Positions 34,314-45,516 are shown, numbered from the stretch's first letter. The stretch: DNA of 64,000 nt from Adiantum capillus-veneris (GCA_014529385.2 CM043969.1:16568446-16632445), one strand, 5' to 3'. Notes: generated by a model not told the origin, from the letters alone. Made by a program: numbers and translations.

Positions 34314-35396
34314 ATGTATAAGGATGTGGCTGAGTTTGTGGATTCTTGTGTGACATGCAAAATGTATTCAAATGTACGGCATCCTGATGAACTACATCCT
34401 ACTTATCCATTAGCCATGCATTACAAATGGGTTGTGGACTTGGTTACAATGCCTTTGGGACTTTGGAAAATGAGGTATTTGGTGCTTGCAAGAGAAGATT
34501 TGTCTAATCAAGTTAAAGGGTGTGCATTGAGGACAAAGAGTACACAAGCTGTATGTAAATTTCTTCTTGAAGATGTGATCTGTCGCTATGGGTGTGTGGG
34601 AAAGATAACTGCAGATAGAGCAGAATTGGATGCTGATGAAGGAAGGGAATTCTTCTCTAGGATGGGCATCAAACTAGCTTTAACTTGTGCTTATAACCCA
34701 GAGGGAAATGGAAAAATTGAAAGAGGAAATCCACAAATAATCAAATCTTTAGCTAAATCTTGTGAAGGTAAGCTTGGAAAGTGGCCAAGGTTACTGCCAT
34801 CTGCATTGCGGGCTGACCATACAACACATAGTTCAGTCACTGGCTATATGCCTGCTGAATTGATGTATGGTCAAAAACCTGTGATGCCAATTGAAGATGT
34901 AGTTCTTACATGGAATGTATTTCCATGGGAATATGGAATGAGTAGAAAAGACCTTCTTGCATTGTGCATACGGCAATTAGAAAGAAGGCCTGAAGACATT
35001 GAGCTTGCAAAAGCTAAACTAAAGAATGCAAGGTTGAAAAACAAAGACAGATTTGACAAGATGCATAGGCTCATACCAAAAGATATTGAAGAAGGTGATT
35101 GGGTGTTGGTGTACGATAGTAGCCTTGAAAACCAGCACTCTACAATAAGGAATCTTGCAAAGAGATGGTTTGGTCCTTATGTTGTCAAACATGTGCATGG
35201 AAATGCAACTTACACCTTGCGTGAACTGGATGGGACAGAACTGAAAATTCCCATCGCAGGAAAAATAATTAAATTATTCAAAAGAAGAGGGAATGCTGAT
35301 CCATTTGATGTACAACCAAGTGAAGAGGATGATGAAACCAACTATATGCAAACTGAGGATGAAAGTGAGAATATGGCGTTTGACCATGAGTTTTAA
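34314..35396 (+). CDS. Integrase of element F
   Basis: 360 codons open. The zinc-binding CxxC (SCVTCKMYS) lies at residues 11-17. The core has WVVDLVTMPLGLW (first Asp), GKITADRAELDADEGREFF (second Asp) and YNPEGNGKIERGNPQ (Glu), so all three DDE residues seem present. The C-terminal part has FDKMHRLIPKDIEEGDWVL, RWFGPYVVKHVHGNATYTL and LDGTELKIPIAGK, the GPF/Y-type module. It would insert the cDNA. It is preceded by FAKVKERYWWKGMYK in the same region, with a TGA at 34260 before it. This is the best-preserved gene of the element. Confidence 0.93.
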   Translation: MYKDVAEFVDSCVTCKMYSNVRHPDELHPTYPLAMHYKWVVDLVTMPLGLWKMRYLVLAREDLSNQVKGCALRTKSTQAVCKFLLEDVICRYGCVGKITADRAELDADEGREFFSRMGIKLALTCAYNPEGNGKIERGNPQIIKSLAKSCEGKLGKWPRLLPSALRADHTTHSSVTGYMPAELMYGQKPVMPIEDVVLTWNVFPWEYGMSRKDLLALCIRQLERRPEDIELAKAKLKNARLKNKDRFDKMHRLIPKDIEEGDWVLVYDSSLENQHSTIRNLAKRWFGPYVVKHVHGNATYTLRELDGTELKIPIAGKIIKLFKRRGNADPFDVQPSEEDDETNYMQTEDESENMAFDHEF

Positions 35397-35455
35397 TGCT
35401 CTACAAATGTTGTTGTGGCACATACATGAGGATGTGCAGGTTCAGAGGGGGTAGA
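35397..35455 (+). other. 3' untranslated end and polypurine tract of element F
   Basis: After the integrase stop a short segment ends in CAGAGGGGGTAGA, a purine run abutting the 3' LTR start at 35456. Confidence 0.75.
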
Positions 35456-36674
35456 TGTCGTGCCGTGGCACACTATGTCGTGCCGTGGCACGTACATAGT
35501 GTGAAATAAAACATTCACCTCCCCCTTGACACTTCTCAATGTATGCAAATAAAAGCAATCATGTACATATTGTGATATATGTTGAAGCGTCTACTCCGAT
35601 CATTATCATGTACATACCTATCCGGGGAGTCGTGGCCCTGGATATGGCACATTTGCGTCCTTTTACACTTTATAAGATGCTTAATTTGGTTTCACAATTG
35701 ATATATTCCACGTGTTTCATGGTGGCACACTCATCTCGCCTATAAAGACTAATGCGGGCAAAAACTGCCAAAAATAGCAGCTAAAAGGCGTTGTTACAAA
35801 ATTGCATGGAAAGTGACCCAAAATGGTATATTGATGGAAAATGATGCTTTTCTATGCTTTTTATGCTTATGCGAGTGATCCCACAAATTTAGGAATTTTT
35901 CTGACTCTGTTTGGGATTTTTTGCATCAAAAATGACATTTTTTTGGGTCAAAAATGAGCTGAAAATAGCCTAGTTTTGGCCCAATGTGGAAAAATGGCCC
36001 AAAAATTGACACATCAGCTCATATTTCCGTGGGGAAGAGAGAGAAAGGGGCTTTTTATAGAAAAAACCAGCAATTTTTCTCTACTCTGCAATAGCTTCCA
36101 TGGTTGCCCAATCTATGTGTGATGCAGTCCCGCCTCTTCGAAATCTTGTATCTAAGCTAGTGAGGGAGTGAATTAGGGTTTCCCCTTATGAAAATGGTGT
36201 GTGGGATTCACTTTAGAAGCTCTTAAATCTCTAAAAAATCAGCAAATTTTTCATCGTGAAGATGGAAGCTCGAGCATTCCTTTCAACTGTTTGATGTTAC
36301 GACTATGTAATTGGGGGCGAGGCTACATGATACCATGTTTGGGTTTTGATTGAGAATTGTGCTTGTATGAGCATTGAGGTTTCATGGGGCTGAAACTTTA
36401 GTGTTTTTAAATGGTCTTGTAAATTAAAATTGAATGTGATTTGGTGATCCTCTCAGCATAATCTCGACTACGAAAACAAGCAGATTCCAAGCACGATAGG
36501 AAAGAGGATTTGTGACTTTACTGTCATGAACGCTCTTAGAATTTTTGTCACCCTTAGAAAGAGGGTTGGTGATTCTCCACAAACACTTTTTCACAAAGTT
36601 TTTGTGACTCTCATCATGAACTCTCACAGCCAGAGGTTTTGCACCTTCCCAGCTAGACTGCACACTTTTCGACA
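35456..36674 (+). repeat. 3' LTR of Ty3 element F
   Basis: 1219 bp, ends in CTTTTCGACA like the 5' LTR. It begins with two copies of TGTCGTGCCGTGGCAC where the 5' LTR has one, which accounts for most of the length difference. Confidence 0.95.
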
Positions 36675-36840
36675 ACATGTCGCTCTGGCTTCCGCCCACT
36701 TTGTCACATAGTCATTGGTAATGATAATATATGGAATCCTAGATTGAGTGCTACAAGCTACCGGACTAATTGGGCCTACAAATTTTAAACCCCATTTTCA
36801 AATGGTTACCCAAGTTCTTATTTCCATGGGACTATACTGG
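36675..36840 (-). pseudogene. Integrase, 5' part, of Ty3 element D
   Basis: Minus-strand text KWGLKFVGPISPV-like, then IITNDYVTKWAEARAT (first catalytic Asp block). It continues in frame at 28507 once element F is removed. To the right it stops where the gag of G2 begins, on the opposite strand. Confidence 0.85.
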
Positions 36841-36851
36841 CTAGCATTAGC

Positions 36852-38486
36852 ATGTCACATCCGACGTCTGCTATGCCTAGGGCCACACATATGAACTTTG
36901 GGCCACCCCATGGCACAACATCGTACCCAATGTGGAATCCAAGGGCTTCCTATGCGCCAAGCCCAATGCCAATACCTACTCCACATGTAGTCTCTGGAGA
37001 ACCTTCACCCACGGTGCCTCCTCACTTAGGTGACTTGCCAACTTTTGCTCAAGCTATCAGTCGATCTATTGCTGAGAATATGCGTAACACGCCTGATAGA
37101 GAGCCTAGAAGTAAGGCAGTACAAATAGCCAAGCTCACACAAAAATTTAGTGGAGACAGGGATGTGAGAAAGCATATCGAAGTGTTTCAACAAATATGTG
37201 ATTCTCTAGGAGAACACAATTACCTGCATAAGAGTAATGCTTTAAGCCTAACCTTAAGTGGGAAGGTAGGGGATTGGTATAGAACCCTAAGGGAGGAAGA
37301 AAAAATGATCTACCCTACTCTTAGGAGACTGTTCTTGAAAGAATACATACGAGAGGGAGTGCTTTGGGGTGTAGCCTCTCAGCTCCAAAAAGCCCAACGA
37401 GAGGAAGGAGAGTCAGTGAGAGACTTTATTAGTCACTTGAACCATTTGAATTCTCGTTGTTATCCAAATGAGTGCTTCAATAATAATCAATTGCTTGATA
37501 GATTCATTAGGGGATTACGACATGAGGATATCTACAATGGCCTAGTCATTAGAGGTATCACCACTTGGGAAGGAGTCACCACCAATGCGATCCAACTGGA
37601 GGATAAATTAATGATTCAAGGAGAAAGAGTAATTGTTGAGCCTAAATCTATTAGCTCACAAGCATCGGGGCATCAGCCAATGACCTTAAAGCCTATTGCT
37701 AAGGAGACAAAATATATCTAAGATGACTTTAGCAGATCTCACCAAGGCTATTCAAGAGAGTCTTAGAGACAATCATGCTCCGCAAAACAATCATATGTAT
37801 CCAAGAAGGGAGCAACAATGGTGCTCAATATGATATGGACCGTATAGTACCAATGAATGCCCTACTTTTAGAGTAAAATTCAATGGGAATTTCAATGCCT
37901 ATGGAAGGTATGGTCATCAAGCTAAGGATTGCATAGTATTTAAGTGCACGATGGCCAATAGACCAACCTTAGCATGGACAGACATACCTCGAGTGCCTGC
38001 ATTGATGCCAGCCCCACCTCTTGAACAAACGGCACAACACATGGTCCCTAGGGCCCAGAATGTTGTTCAAACAACACCCTTACCACCTCCAATGCTAGGA
38101 CCGCAACCACCACATCCGAGAATCACTTCTGTGAATCAAGTGGGTTGTGAGTCATCTATTGCGGCTGTGAGGAAGATATGGACCCTAATATTGCCTATGG
38201 GATGGATGTGCTTGAAGAAAGTTCACAATACTACATGGAGGACTATTGGGGACAAGTCAAACCTGTCTATCAAGTAGCTGCTCTTGCGGCAAGAGGCCAA
38301 AATATCAATTACACTGCTACGAGGCCACCTCTTCAATGCTATGAGTGTGGAGGTCCACATCGTGTAGCCGAGTGTCCTATTAGGCTACAAAAGAACGCCA
38401 CACTAATGCAAACCAATCAAGCGAGCACGTCTACAATGCCGATACTCATGTGTAATCGATGTGGCATAGATCATTTGATTGCATAA
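36852..38486 (+). pseudogene. Gag of element G2
   Basis: The ORF 36852-37721 (289 codons) starts with a Pro/Met-rich leader, then the capsid: KLTQKFSGDRDVRKHIEVFQ, SLTLSGKVGDWYRTLRE, TLRRLFLKEYIREG and DRFIRGLRHEDIYNGLV. A TAA at 37719 and further breaks follow, then zinc-knuckle text (RYGHQAKDC; CYECGGPHRVAECP at about 38338; CNRCGIDHLIA, interrupted by TAA before its last Cys). The G2 element has no visible 5' LTR: the sequence before gag is element D on the other strand. Confidence 0.85.
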
Positions 38487-39354
38487 TGTCCAAATAATCC
38501 AAATGCACCAAAGATCACACCATTAAACTTGATTGAGGTTACCGAGGAGCCATCACACAGTACACCTGTGGTACCAGTAAACGTACTCACATGATCGATG
38601 CTCCAAAAACAAAATTATATTCTTGAGGAAAGAGACACGGCATCAATTGCCCAATCTCAAAAAAAGAAGAAAACACGAAGGAAGAGATCGCAAAAAGCAG
38701 CGAAGTCAGACCCCAGTTCAAAGACCAACATAGGGACTGGTGACGACCCCGTATATATGAATGACGCTGAAGAGGATTCTGATTCAGGTGAAACCATGGA
38801 GACCAAAACGACGTGACTAAGATAGAAACCGACAAGGAAGATCTTCATGAGCCACAATGGCTAGGATCCAAGAAGAAGATAGGAACTTATCCAAACCCTA
38901 TAGAGGAGATTGAGTGAGTCAAGCAATTAACGATTTTGGTGGAAGATACCCAAAGGGATCTAGAACCAGCACCTAGGTAGATCCAGATTATAGACACCGT
39001 GTTCCCTACGCAACAACAACCTCACCAAGTCCATAGACCCTTACCAATACCTAGTGTCATCCAAGAATAAAGTGACTTAAAGTCATGGTAAAGTGGGCGT
39101 ACTCACTTCTTGATGGAAAGAATGTTTACAGAGGGACTACCTGATCCTATCAAAGAAATGGAGATCCCATCTTCCCCACGTCAAGGGACTGAATCCCAAA
39201 AGGTACCGTTAACATTGCCAAATTGATGGATTTCATGTCTTCAGAAGTTAGAACCACCATCATGTCCAAACTATATAAAGACCCTAAGCTAGTCTCAGCT
39301 CTTTGAGCCTTCCTCAATGGAGAACTGAATTTTGGGCTACCACAATTTGCACAG
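38487..39354 (+). other. Broken spacer between Gag and protease of G2
   Basis: Lys/Asp/Glu-rich text in changing frames (KKKKTRRKRSQKAA, DDPVYMNDAEEDSDSG) with several stops. No domain is seen. Confidence 0.6.
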
Positions 39355-39873
39355 ATGGATGGAGTTGGAGAGATGCCAATAGAGGAGGAACACTTAGATC
39401 CACAACCCAACCTAGATGAGAACCTTGTTATAGAAATACCTGTTAACAAGTTGGTACAATACTTTGAGGGTGATGAATGCAATGCGACCATACCAATCAG
39501 TACTAAGGGATTAACTATGAAGGGAATCCTCGATGGTGGTGCTGGGGTTAGCATTGTGACTAAAAATTACTGGGAAACTATAGGAAGACCTCACCTTGCA
39601 ACCACAACCATAGTAGTGAAGATGGACAATGGGTCTATTATTCAACCTATTGGGATGCTAGAAGACCTCAAGATCAAGATCTTTGGACATAAAATAAGAG
39701 TTACCTTCATTGTTATGGATTTCTCCAAGCACACTATGACATCTGAGATGATCTTAGGACGTCCTTTTATGAGGGAAGCAAAAATGGTGCATGACTGGTC
39801 TAAAAACCATGTATACTTGCAGTTCCAAGATTCTGTTATTCGAGTAGATCAACTGGTTGAGCACATCCTCTAG
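39355..39873 (+). CDS. Aspartic protease of element G2
   Basis: 172 codons open. KGILDGGAGVSIVTKNYWE at about residues 59-77 is the active site. The flap-side text follows (VKMDNGSIIQPIGMLED), and EMILGRPFMREAKMVHDW is the ILGRPF block. It would process Gag. The frame closes with a TAG at 39871, and no RT follows. Confidence 0.88.
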   Translation: MDGVGEMPIEEEHLDPQPNLDENLVIEIPVNKLVQYFEGDECNATIPISTKGLTMKGILDGGAGVSIVTKNYWETIGRPHLATTTIVVKMDNGSIIQPIGMLEDLKIKIFGHKIRVTFIVMDFSKHTMTSEMILGRPFMREAKMVHDWSKNHVYLQFQDSVIRVDQLVEHIL

Positions 39874-40119
39874 GAAACAGGTTTATAATTGATCCGACAC
39901 CACGGTTCACACGGCCCCATTGCAGTATTGTTACACGTGTAAAGCGGACACTGATGTTTGGGAAGATTCTCCTTATATGGATGTACTACCTAGGATGACT
40001 GAGTCGGATAATGTGGATTGGGTCCACCTAGCAGCAACCATAAACACTTGGGGAAATAGGGGGACAACCTAGGTAACACTTGAGGGGGATGAAATGCCAT
40101 CACTCGTACCCTTAAATTA

Positions 40120-40819
40120 ACTAGAAGCAATGCATATAGCTTCTGACAAGACTCATCCTAATATAACGAAGAAAACATGCAAGTGGGTCCCTAAATCTTC
40201 TTTAGCGACCATGGCTGATGCTAAAAAATATAAGCCTTGTAAGAAACGTATCACTCGCTCCAAGAAAAGTAAGAAAATGTTGTGATGGATTCCTAAACAA
40301 CTATTGGAAGCCCAAGGCTACTATCAAGGAAATGATCAAATCTGGGTGCCAAAACGTAGATTGTATTCTTACCTATCACCTGACCCATGTGCGTCCAATC
40401 CTGTAGCTCCAAAACAAATTGACGATCGTGGAAAGAAAAAAATCACAAAATGCTACACACCTGCTTCAGAGCTAGTTTGCGTACCGAAGAAAGAACGATT
40501 TGTTCCACCTAGCTCAGGAAGGGGGGAGTCCCATGAAGCTTCTACCTCCTCATGTAATGCATCCATAGAGGTAAAAGCTTCTCCACAGCCTCCACCTACA
40601 ATAGTGTACCTCCATGAAGCTACAAAGGAATCCACACCTCCCAGTGTTCAAGCATCACCTAATGAACCACTTCAAGTTCGATCTTGGGAGAGTACCTTAC
40701 CACCCTTGCAACTCGATGAGGCACCTAAGGTAATAGAAAACTACTGGCAAAAATCCTCACCTATTACCAACTGGAATAATTGGTTTCAAAGGGTGACGAG
40801 CACATTTCAAATGGTATGA
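40120..40819 (+). CDS. 3' ORF of G2, conserved with G1, function unknown
   Basis: A 171-codon frame (40304-40819), preceded by KWVPKSSLATMADAKK in a neighbouring frame, ends nine bases before the polypurine tract. It is basic at first (DDRGKKKITKCYTP), then Ser/Pro-rich, ending SWESTLPPLQLDEAPKVIEN and WFQRVTSTFQM. The same words occur in G1 on the other strand. No known domain is recognised. Since it is kept in two divergent copies, it may be a real accessory protein of the family or the remnant of a longer 3' ORF. Confidence 0.65.
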
Positions 40820-40827
40820 TCTACCCA

Positions 40828-40840
40828 AGGAAGGGGGGAG
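40828..40840 (+). other. Polypurine tract of G2
   Basis: AGGAAGGGGGGAG directly before the LTR start TGTTTGTTGACAG. Confidence 0.85.
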
Positions 40841-43011
40841 TGTTTGTTGACAGTCATCATTCACTCACTCCCCTCTCAACCTTCCTCCCTGGCCTCTCAA
40901 TATCCCAATCTTAGGGAATGTATATATAAAGCCTTATACTCACAAAAAACAAAAATAATAAAGAGCAAGAGTAATTAGCAAACGAGTATGCACAATAAAA
41001 GTCAAAACATTGACCCAGACCTACACATTCACATCTGATACACTGAAACAGAAACCTATGTCATTAAACACCTTTGATCCTCATCACTCGAGTGATGGAG
41101 GGTAGGTAGGATTAGTACAATAGGAGTGTTTCTATTTTAGAGTTTAGTGATTAGCAAAGTTATTTCTTCCCACTGATGTGCCTTCTAGAGGTATTCTTTG
41201 TGTTTCCTTGTGTGTACAAGAACGTGTTGTTGTTGTTAGGATTTGGATCTTCATGTAATCTTTCTCTCGTTCACACTTCAAATCAAGCACGACCATCAAC
41301 ACAAACAGGTGTTTCTTGTCCATTAGCATTGCTCCTTATCTTTTTTGCATCTATGTTTGTCTGCTTTAATTGTGATTGGTAGCATAATATTCAGCGCATT
41401 TTCTTAGTATCAAACATTAAATTCAATGATATTTTTTGTCATAAGCACTTTTCTAGGTTTAAAAATCAAGCAGTCCGACTAAGCTAGTTTGACCAAGTTA
41501 GGTGTTACAGATCTTCTTTTAATACCATGGGGAATGCCTTCCTAATAAGCAATGATTACTTAGGTTCTTAATCCGATTTAGGTAGCATTGTGTGAAATGT
41601 ACTAGGGCTTTCTAGTGGGCTTAGTCCCTATTGACCTTTAGCTTAAGTATTATAAAGGGAGTTTACTAGTGTGATGAGCCAGGGGAGGGTAACAGTGTTA
41701 TATGACCACCCAAAGTTACAAAATTAAAATGCTAAAAATGAACAAACAAAAAATCAAAGTGCCACAATGTAAAATCTTAAGCTGGAAGAGAAACCTCAGC
41801 TTGATTTGGTACTCCACTCACATGTATCGCCTATGGTTTTGGAGCCCTAGAGGTTCCCAGTGTGAGCGCTTTTCCTTGAAAAGCAAAAAACCCAAGGCAT
41901 ACAAAATAAGCACACATATCAAAATTTAATCACTGTGAAAAGACTTTGGGGGATCAAAGAAAAGGTAATCAGTCAAGCAATGATTTCATGAGAAATTCCT
42001 TTTATCATAGCTTAACTACAAGGTCTTCTAGGTATAACCTCTAGTCAGCCCTCGGACATGAAATACTTGGCTCTCGCGAGTAAACAACTTAATTGACCAG
42101 AGAAAAATGAAAAGCTTGCCCACGGTATTAATAGTCGATCTTTAGTGCCTTTCGACCGTTAAATTAGTGACCCCATACTTGTTTAATTTTTTACCTTTAC
42201 AACTGTTTATGTGCTTGATTATATTGCAATCTAATGTTTATTGCTGACAAATGGTTTAAAATTCTGTTAAAATCAAATTGTCTACCTACAACTGCATATG
42301 TTGTTTAATTGTATATGAGAATGCAATTATTGTTCCAATGTTGTTTGATTTTGCAGTGACTCAAGAAGGCTAAGGACATTCATCTCAAATGCTCTTCCAC
42401 CTCAACGAGCGAGCTTCAACTCAATAGCTTCCAAGGACGAAATCTACATTAGGAAGGGGGGCACGTTAACCCTCACACACATTCCTATCACCTAAGATGG
42501 ATGCCGTATTATTTATTTGGTAGAATCAGGTACCAGGCTTGTCGGTCCAATAGGAAAAGGGTAAGAGTGATCTCCGATGAGAGGCGCACTCTAACGGGAT
42601 TAGTTGGCTAAGCATGGGCGCCCAAGTGTGAATAGGGCGAGCTCATATAAAAGTCAACTAAACCTAAAATTCACTCATTCTTTCATTTGTGCAATTGAAG
42701 AGTGCTCTTGCTCCGTCTCCATCTTCTTCTTCTTCATCTCTTTGTGTGTGTGTATGCGTGTGTGAGAGAGAGAGAGAGAGTGTGAGAGTGTCATTGAGCA
42801 TTGCGATGATGGCACGGCGCCGGCGAAGCGGTTGAGCGCGGCGCAGCGGCGACTCCTTCTTCTTTGCGGCGAGGAATCCTCCACAACAGCAAGCGTAGAG
42901 CGGTGAGTGACACACCATCGCCATCTTTGAGCTTACTAGTTTAGGCTAGTTGTGTGCTTGGAGCCATTTGTGGCTCGCACATAGTGTATCGGAAAGTTCC
43001 TTGCATTAACA
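40841..43011 (+). repeat. 3' LTR of element G2 (about 2.2 kb)
   Basis: It begins TGTTTGTTGACAG and ends CATTAACA, 2171 bp. A TATATATAAAG box lies at 40920-40930. The reverse complement matches 10776-14333. The last 350 bases are rich in (TG)n, (GA)n and then GC. The right border falls inside the RT of element E. No 5' LTR of G2 is seen in the window. Confidence 0.88.
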
Positions 43012-43420
43012 CGTGCGATAGACGCGCACATGAACAAATAAGATAGGAGCAGCAAAAGGACTTATACTAGGGCGTATGAATCCTCTAGCCACCAACTTCG
43101 TGAGTTGCCTCTCTAACTCTTCTTCTTGAGACTTGCTCAAATGGTAGGGAGACTTACTGACTGGTTGTGGCCCCTCCGTGAGTTTGATGCAATGGTCCTC
43201 TGACCGCTCGGGAGGGAGACAGGGTGGAAGATCATCCTGCAAAAGGAGGTGCTCATACTTGGTAAACAAAGCTGAATACATGTCTAGATCCTTGATGCTC
43301 TGGGTAACTGGAGAGGCATAGATGAATGTCTCTTGTGTAGCGTGCTCCTCTTTGTAATTCATGCTTTGCTTGCACATGAGAAATGAGAGGTAGAGAATGC
43401 AGACCCCCCTCACCACGAAT
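43012..43420 (-). pseudogene. RT start of Ty3 element E, cut by G2
   Basis: Minus-strand text ERSEDHCIKLTEGPQPVSKS, YHLSKSQEEELERQL and VARGFIRPSISPFAAPILFV is the very N-terminal part of a Ty3 RT. The chain stops where the G2 LTR ends. The remainder of the RT, RNase H and integrase of E is not found in the window. Confidence 0.85.
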
Positions 43421-43658
43421 GAGTCATGGGAAAGTCACTTTTGGCATTTAGAGTGAGCGTATTGTCTGCCCAATCAATGAGAGGGTTATGCTCACGGAAC
43501 CATCGAATACGCAAAATCATATCACATTTTGAGAGAGGAGACACGACAAATTTTCTATGAAAGGAAGCTTGCTAAATAGTGAATAACACATCAAGGCACT
43601 CTTGTGTAATGAGAGAGTCCATACCGGGGGTGAAGCCCGACACCTCGAGAGGAGTTGT

Positions 43659-44117
43659 CTAGCTAACCTCCATGCGGGCTCTCTCTACAAAACAGTCACC
43701 AATCACATTATGCATACTGCCTAAATCAAACAATATGACAAAACGTTGACCTTTCACATGACCATAACATTTAAAGAGAGACTCATAAATGTGTGTATCA
43801 GAAACATGTGGAGAATCAAATTGGTTCACTAAAGTTCTTGTGGTAGCTATCGGTGCTTTAGGTTCTTTAGGTGGTGCTATCTTAGGACAAGACTTCTTTA
43901 TATGACCCTTGACATGACATTGATAGCATTTACCTTCCTTAGCATAAATGATATGTGCTCCTGGTGTTATGTATCCTCCTATAATTCCTTGTGCAGCTTT
44001 TTCATCTAGGGTTAGCTTAGGTTTAGCACGTGTTTTAGCTTTACCCTTAGATTCATTTTGAGAGTTCTTTTCCAAAGGATTAGAGGAAGATGGACTAGAA
44101 GATTCATCATTCTTCAT
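43659..44117 (-). pseudogene. Zinc knuckle and protease start of element E
   Basis: A 152-codon frame: a Ser/Lys-rich linker, then CYQCHVKGHIKKSCP (C-x2-C-x4-H-x4-C knuckle) at residues 62-76, then RFVILFDLGSMHNVIGDCF with DLGS where DSGS or DTGS is expected. The frame ends at 43659. Confidence 0.85.
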
Positions 44118-44127
44118 TTTGTGGGTT

Positions 44128-45073
44128 CTAAGGAGTCTGACAGGTATTGTGAGAAGACTTGTTCTCCTTAGGCTTTCCTTTGTTGTGCTTCATCTCCTGT
44201 GTGAGAGCAATCGCTACCGCCTTGTTGAGACCCATGGGGTTGAGTCCTTTGACATCAAACTTGATATACTCGTCCAACCCAAAAAGGAATGCCTTTTTGC
44301 GCTCATCATTCAATTTTCACACTTGGGTGCCGAGCTGCAAAACACGGTTAGAGAAATACATAACTAGCATACCATTTTGCTTGAGACTACGCCAATCTTC
44401 TTTCAACGATGCTAGGTACTGAGGTGGCATAAACCGTGCCTTGAGCTTGTCTTGGAAGTCAGCCCAATTGAAAGAAATGGGTACGCCTTCTTCAACTTCC
44501 TCTAGGTGTGCGGTCAACTATGCCTCTTGCCACGCTTGATACCAATTAATGGCATCTCCGACAAGATGCATGGTTGCCGTCAAAACCTTGCTATTCCCTG
44601 TTTTCTTAGTTCTGGCAAAGTAAGCATTAAATTGATGCAACCAAGAATGGATAACATTAGCATCCATCTTACCGTCATACTTACTGAACATCAAATTCTC
44701 AGTGATTGGATTGTTGGAGTTTATATCTTTACTTGTGCTACCTGATGAGCTATCCACATCCTTGATTGGCTCGAATTTTGAGGTGAGTACATGTAGAACC
44801 AATTCTTGCATGCAATGGTCTCTCTACACCTCACGCTCTAACTACATAGCCACTCTCCTTTCTTCAGCCGCTATGAATTGAGCTTCGCATGCTTGCTCCA
44901 TGGTGGCGCGTTGCATCTCTTGTTGTAGCATCATGTCCATCATCGGCTTGACCAAAACCTCCATAGGATTTGATGCAATATGTGGCGTAGATGGGGATGG
45001 GGGAGGATCGAAAACAATCCTCCTGGTGTAGAAAATTCTTCTTTACCAACTCAACTCTCATCACCAAGTTCAC
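44128..45073 (-). pseudogene. Gag of Ty3 element E
   Basis: Read from 45073: MRVELVKKNFLHQEDCF, then after breaks NLMFSKYDGKMDANVIHSWL, ATMHLVGDAINWYQAWQ, NWADFQDKLKARFMPPQYLA and KKAFLFGLDEYIKFDVKG, capsid words typical of plant chromovirus-like Gag. Stops occur near 44518 and 44314, and frames shift near 44820-44870. Confidence 0.85.
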
Positions 45074-45504
45074 GCAAAGTATCCATTCCGCTTCAGGTGA
45101 TGACCATACACTGAGATCTTGGGTACTTAAGTTCTTAAGGAACTTGGGTTCTTGAGGTTCTTGAGTTCTTTAGCTTGCAATTGGTGCTTGAGAAGGCCTT
45201 TCTCTTACCCAAGCTTGACTCTTCCCTATGGGTGCACCCCTTTGCGGCCTTGCACTTGCACCAAAGTTTCTTTTTCCCACCTCACATCGATTGGCCGGCC
45301 GCTAAGTGCACGGTCCGCTCTCAATGAGTGAAAAGAGAAACAAGGGGAGGCTAGACAAGCCCTTCTTTCTTGGGTTACCTATCACTCTTCAAAAACACGA
45401 TTAGGAATCAACACGCCCAAGTGGACTTGGGCTATGTGCGACCGCAACAAGCAAAAAATTTCTTGTGGTTCTTTCCTTGAGTGATACAAAACACTACCAC
45501 AAAT

Positions 45505-45515
45505 CTTTGATACCA
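45505..45515 (-). other. Primer-binding site of element E
   Basis: The minus strand reads TGGTATCAAAG, close to the initiator-Met tRNA complement TGGTATCAGAGC, one base from the LTR edge. Confidence 0.75.
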
Positions 45516-45516
45516 A

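Larger units (their letters stand above)
28508..36674 (+). mobile_element. Ty3-type LTR retrotransposon F, complete in outline
   Basis: Two LTRs of about 1.2 kb, primer-binding site, gag, protease, RT, RNase H, integrase, polypurine tract and 4-bp target duplication, 8167 bp in all. It is inserted in the integrase of element D, whose reading resumes exactly on the other side if one ACAT is dropped. The RT catalytic block is PFLDDVPIKG and the integrase has PTYPLAMHYKWVVDLV, ITADRAELDA and YNPEGNGKIERGN. This wording differs from the usual angiosperm Ty3 lineages and is closer to elements known from fungi and non-flowering plants. Confidence 0.93.

Noticed and set aside
36424-36699. Minus-strand 91-codon ORF in the F 3' LTR
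   Set aside because: It is non-coding LTR sequence in an accidental frame; only its last codons overlap the element D integrase.
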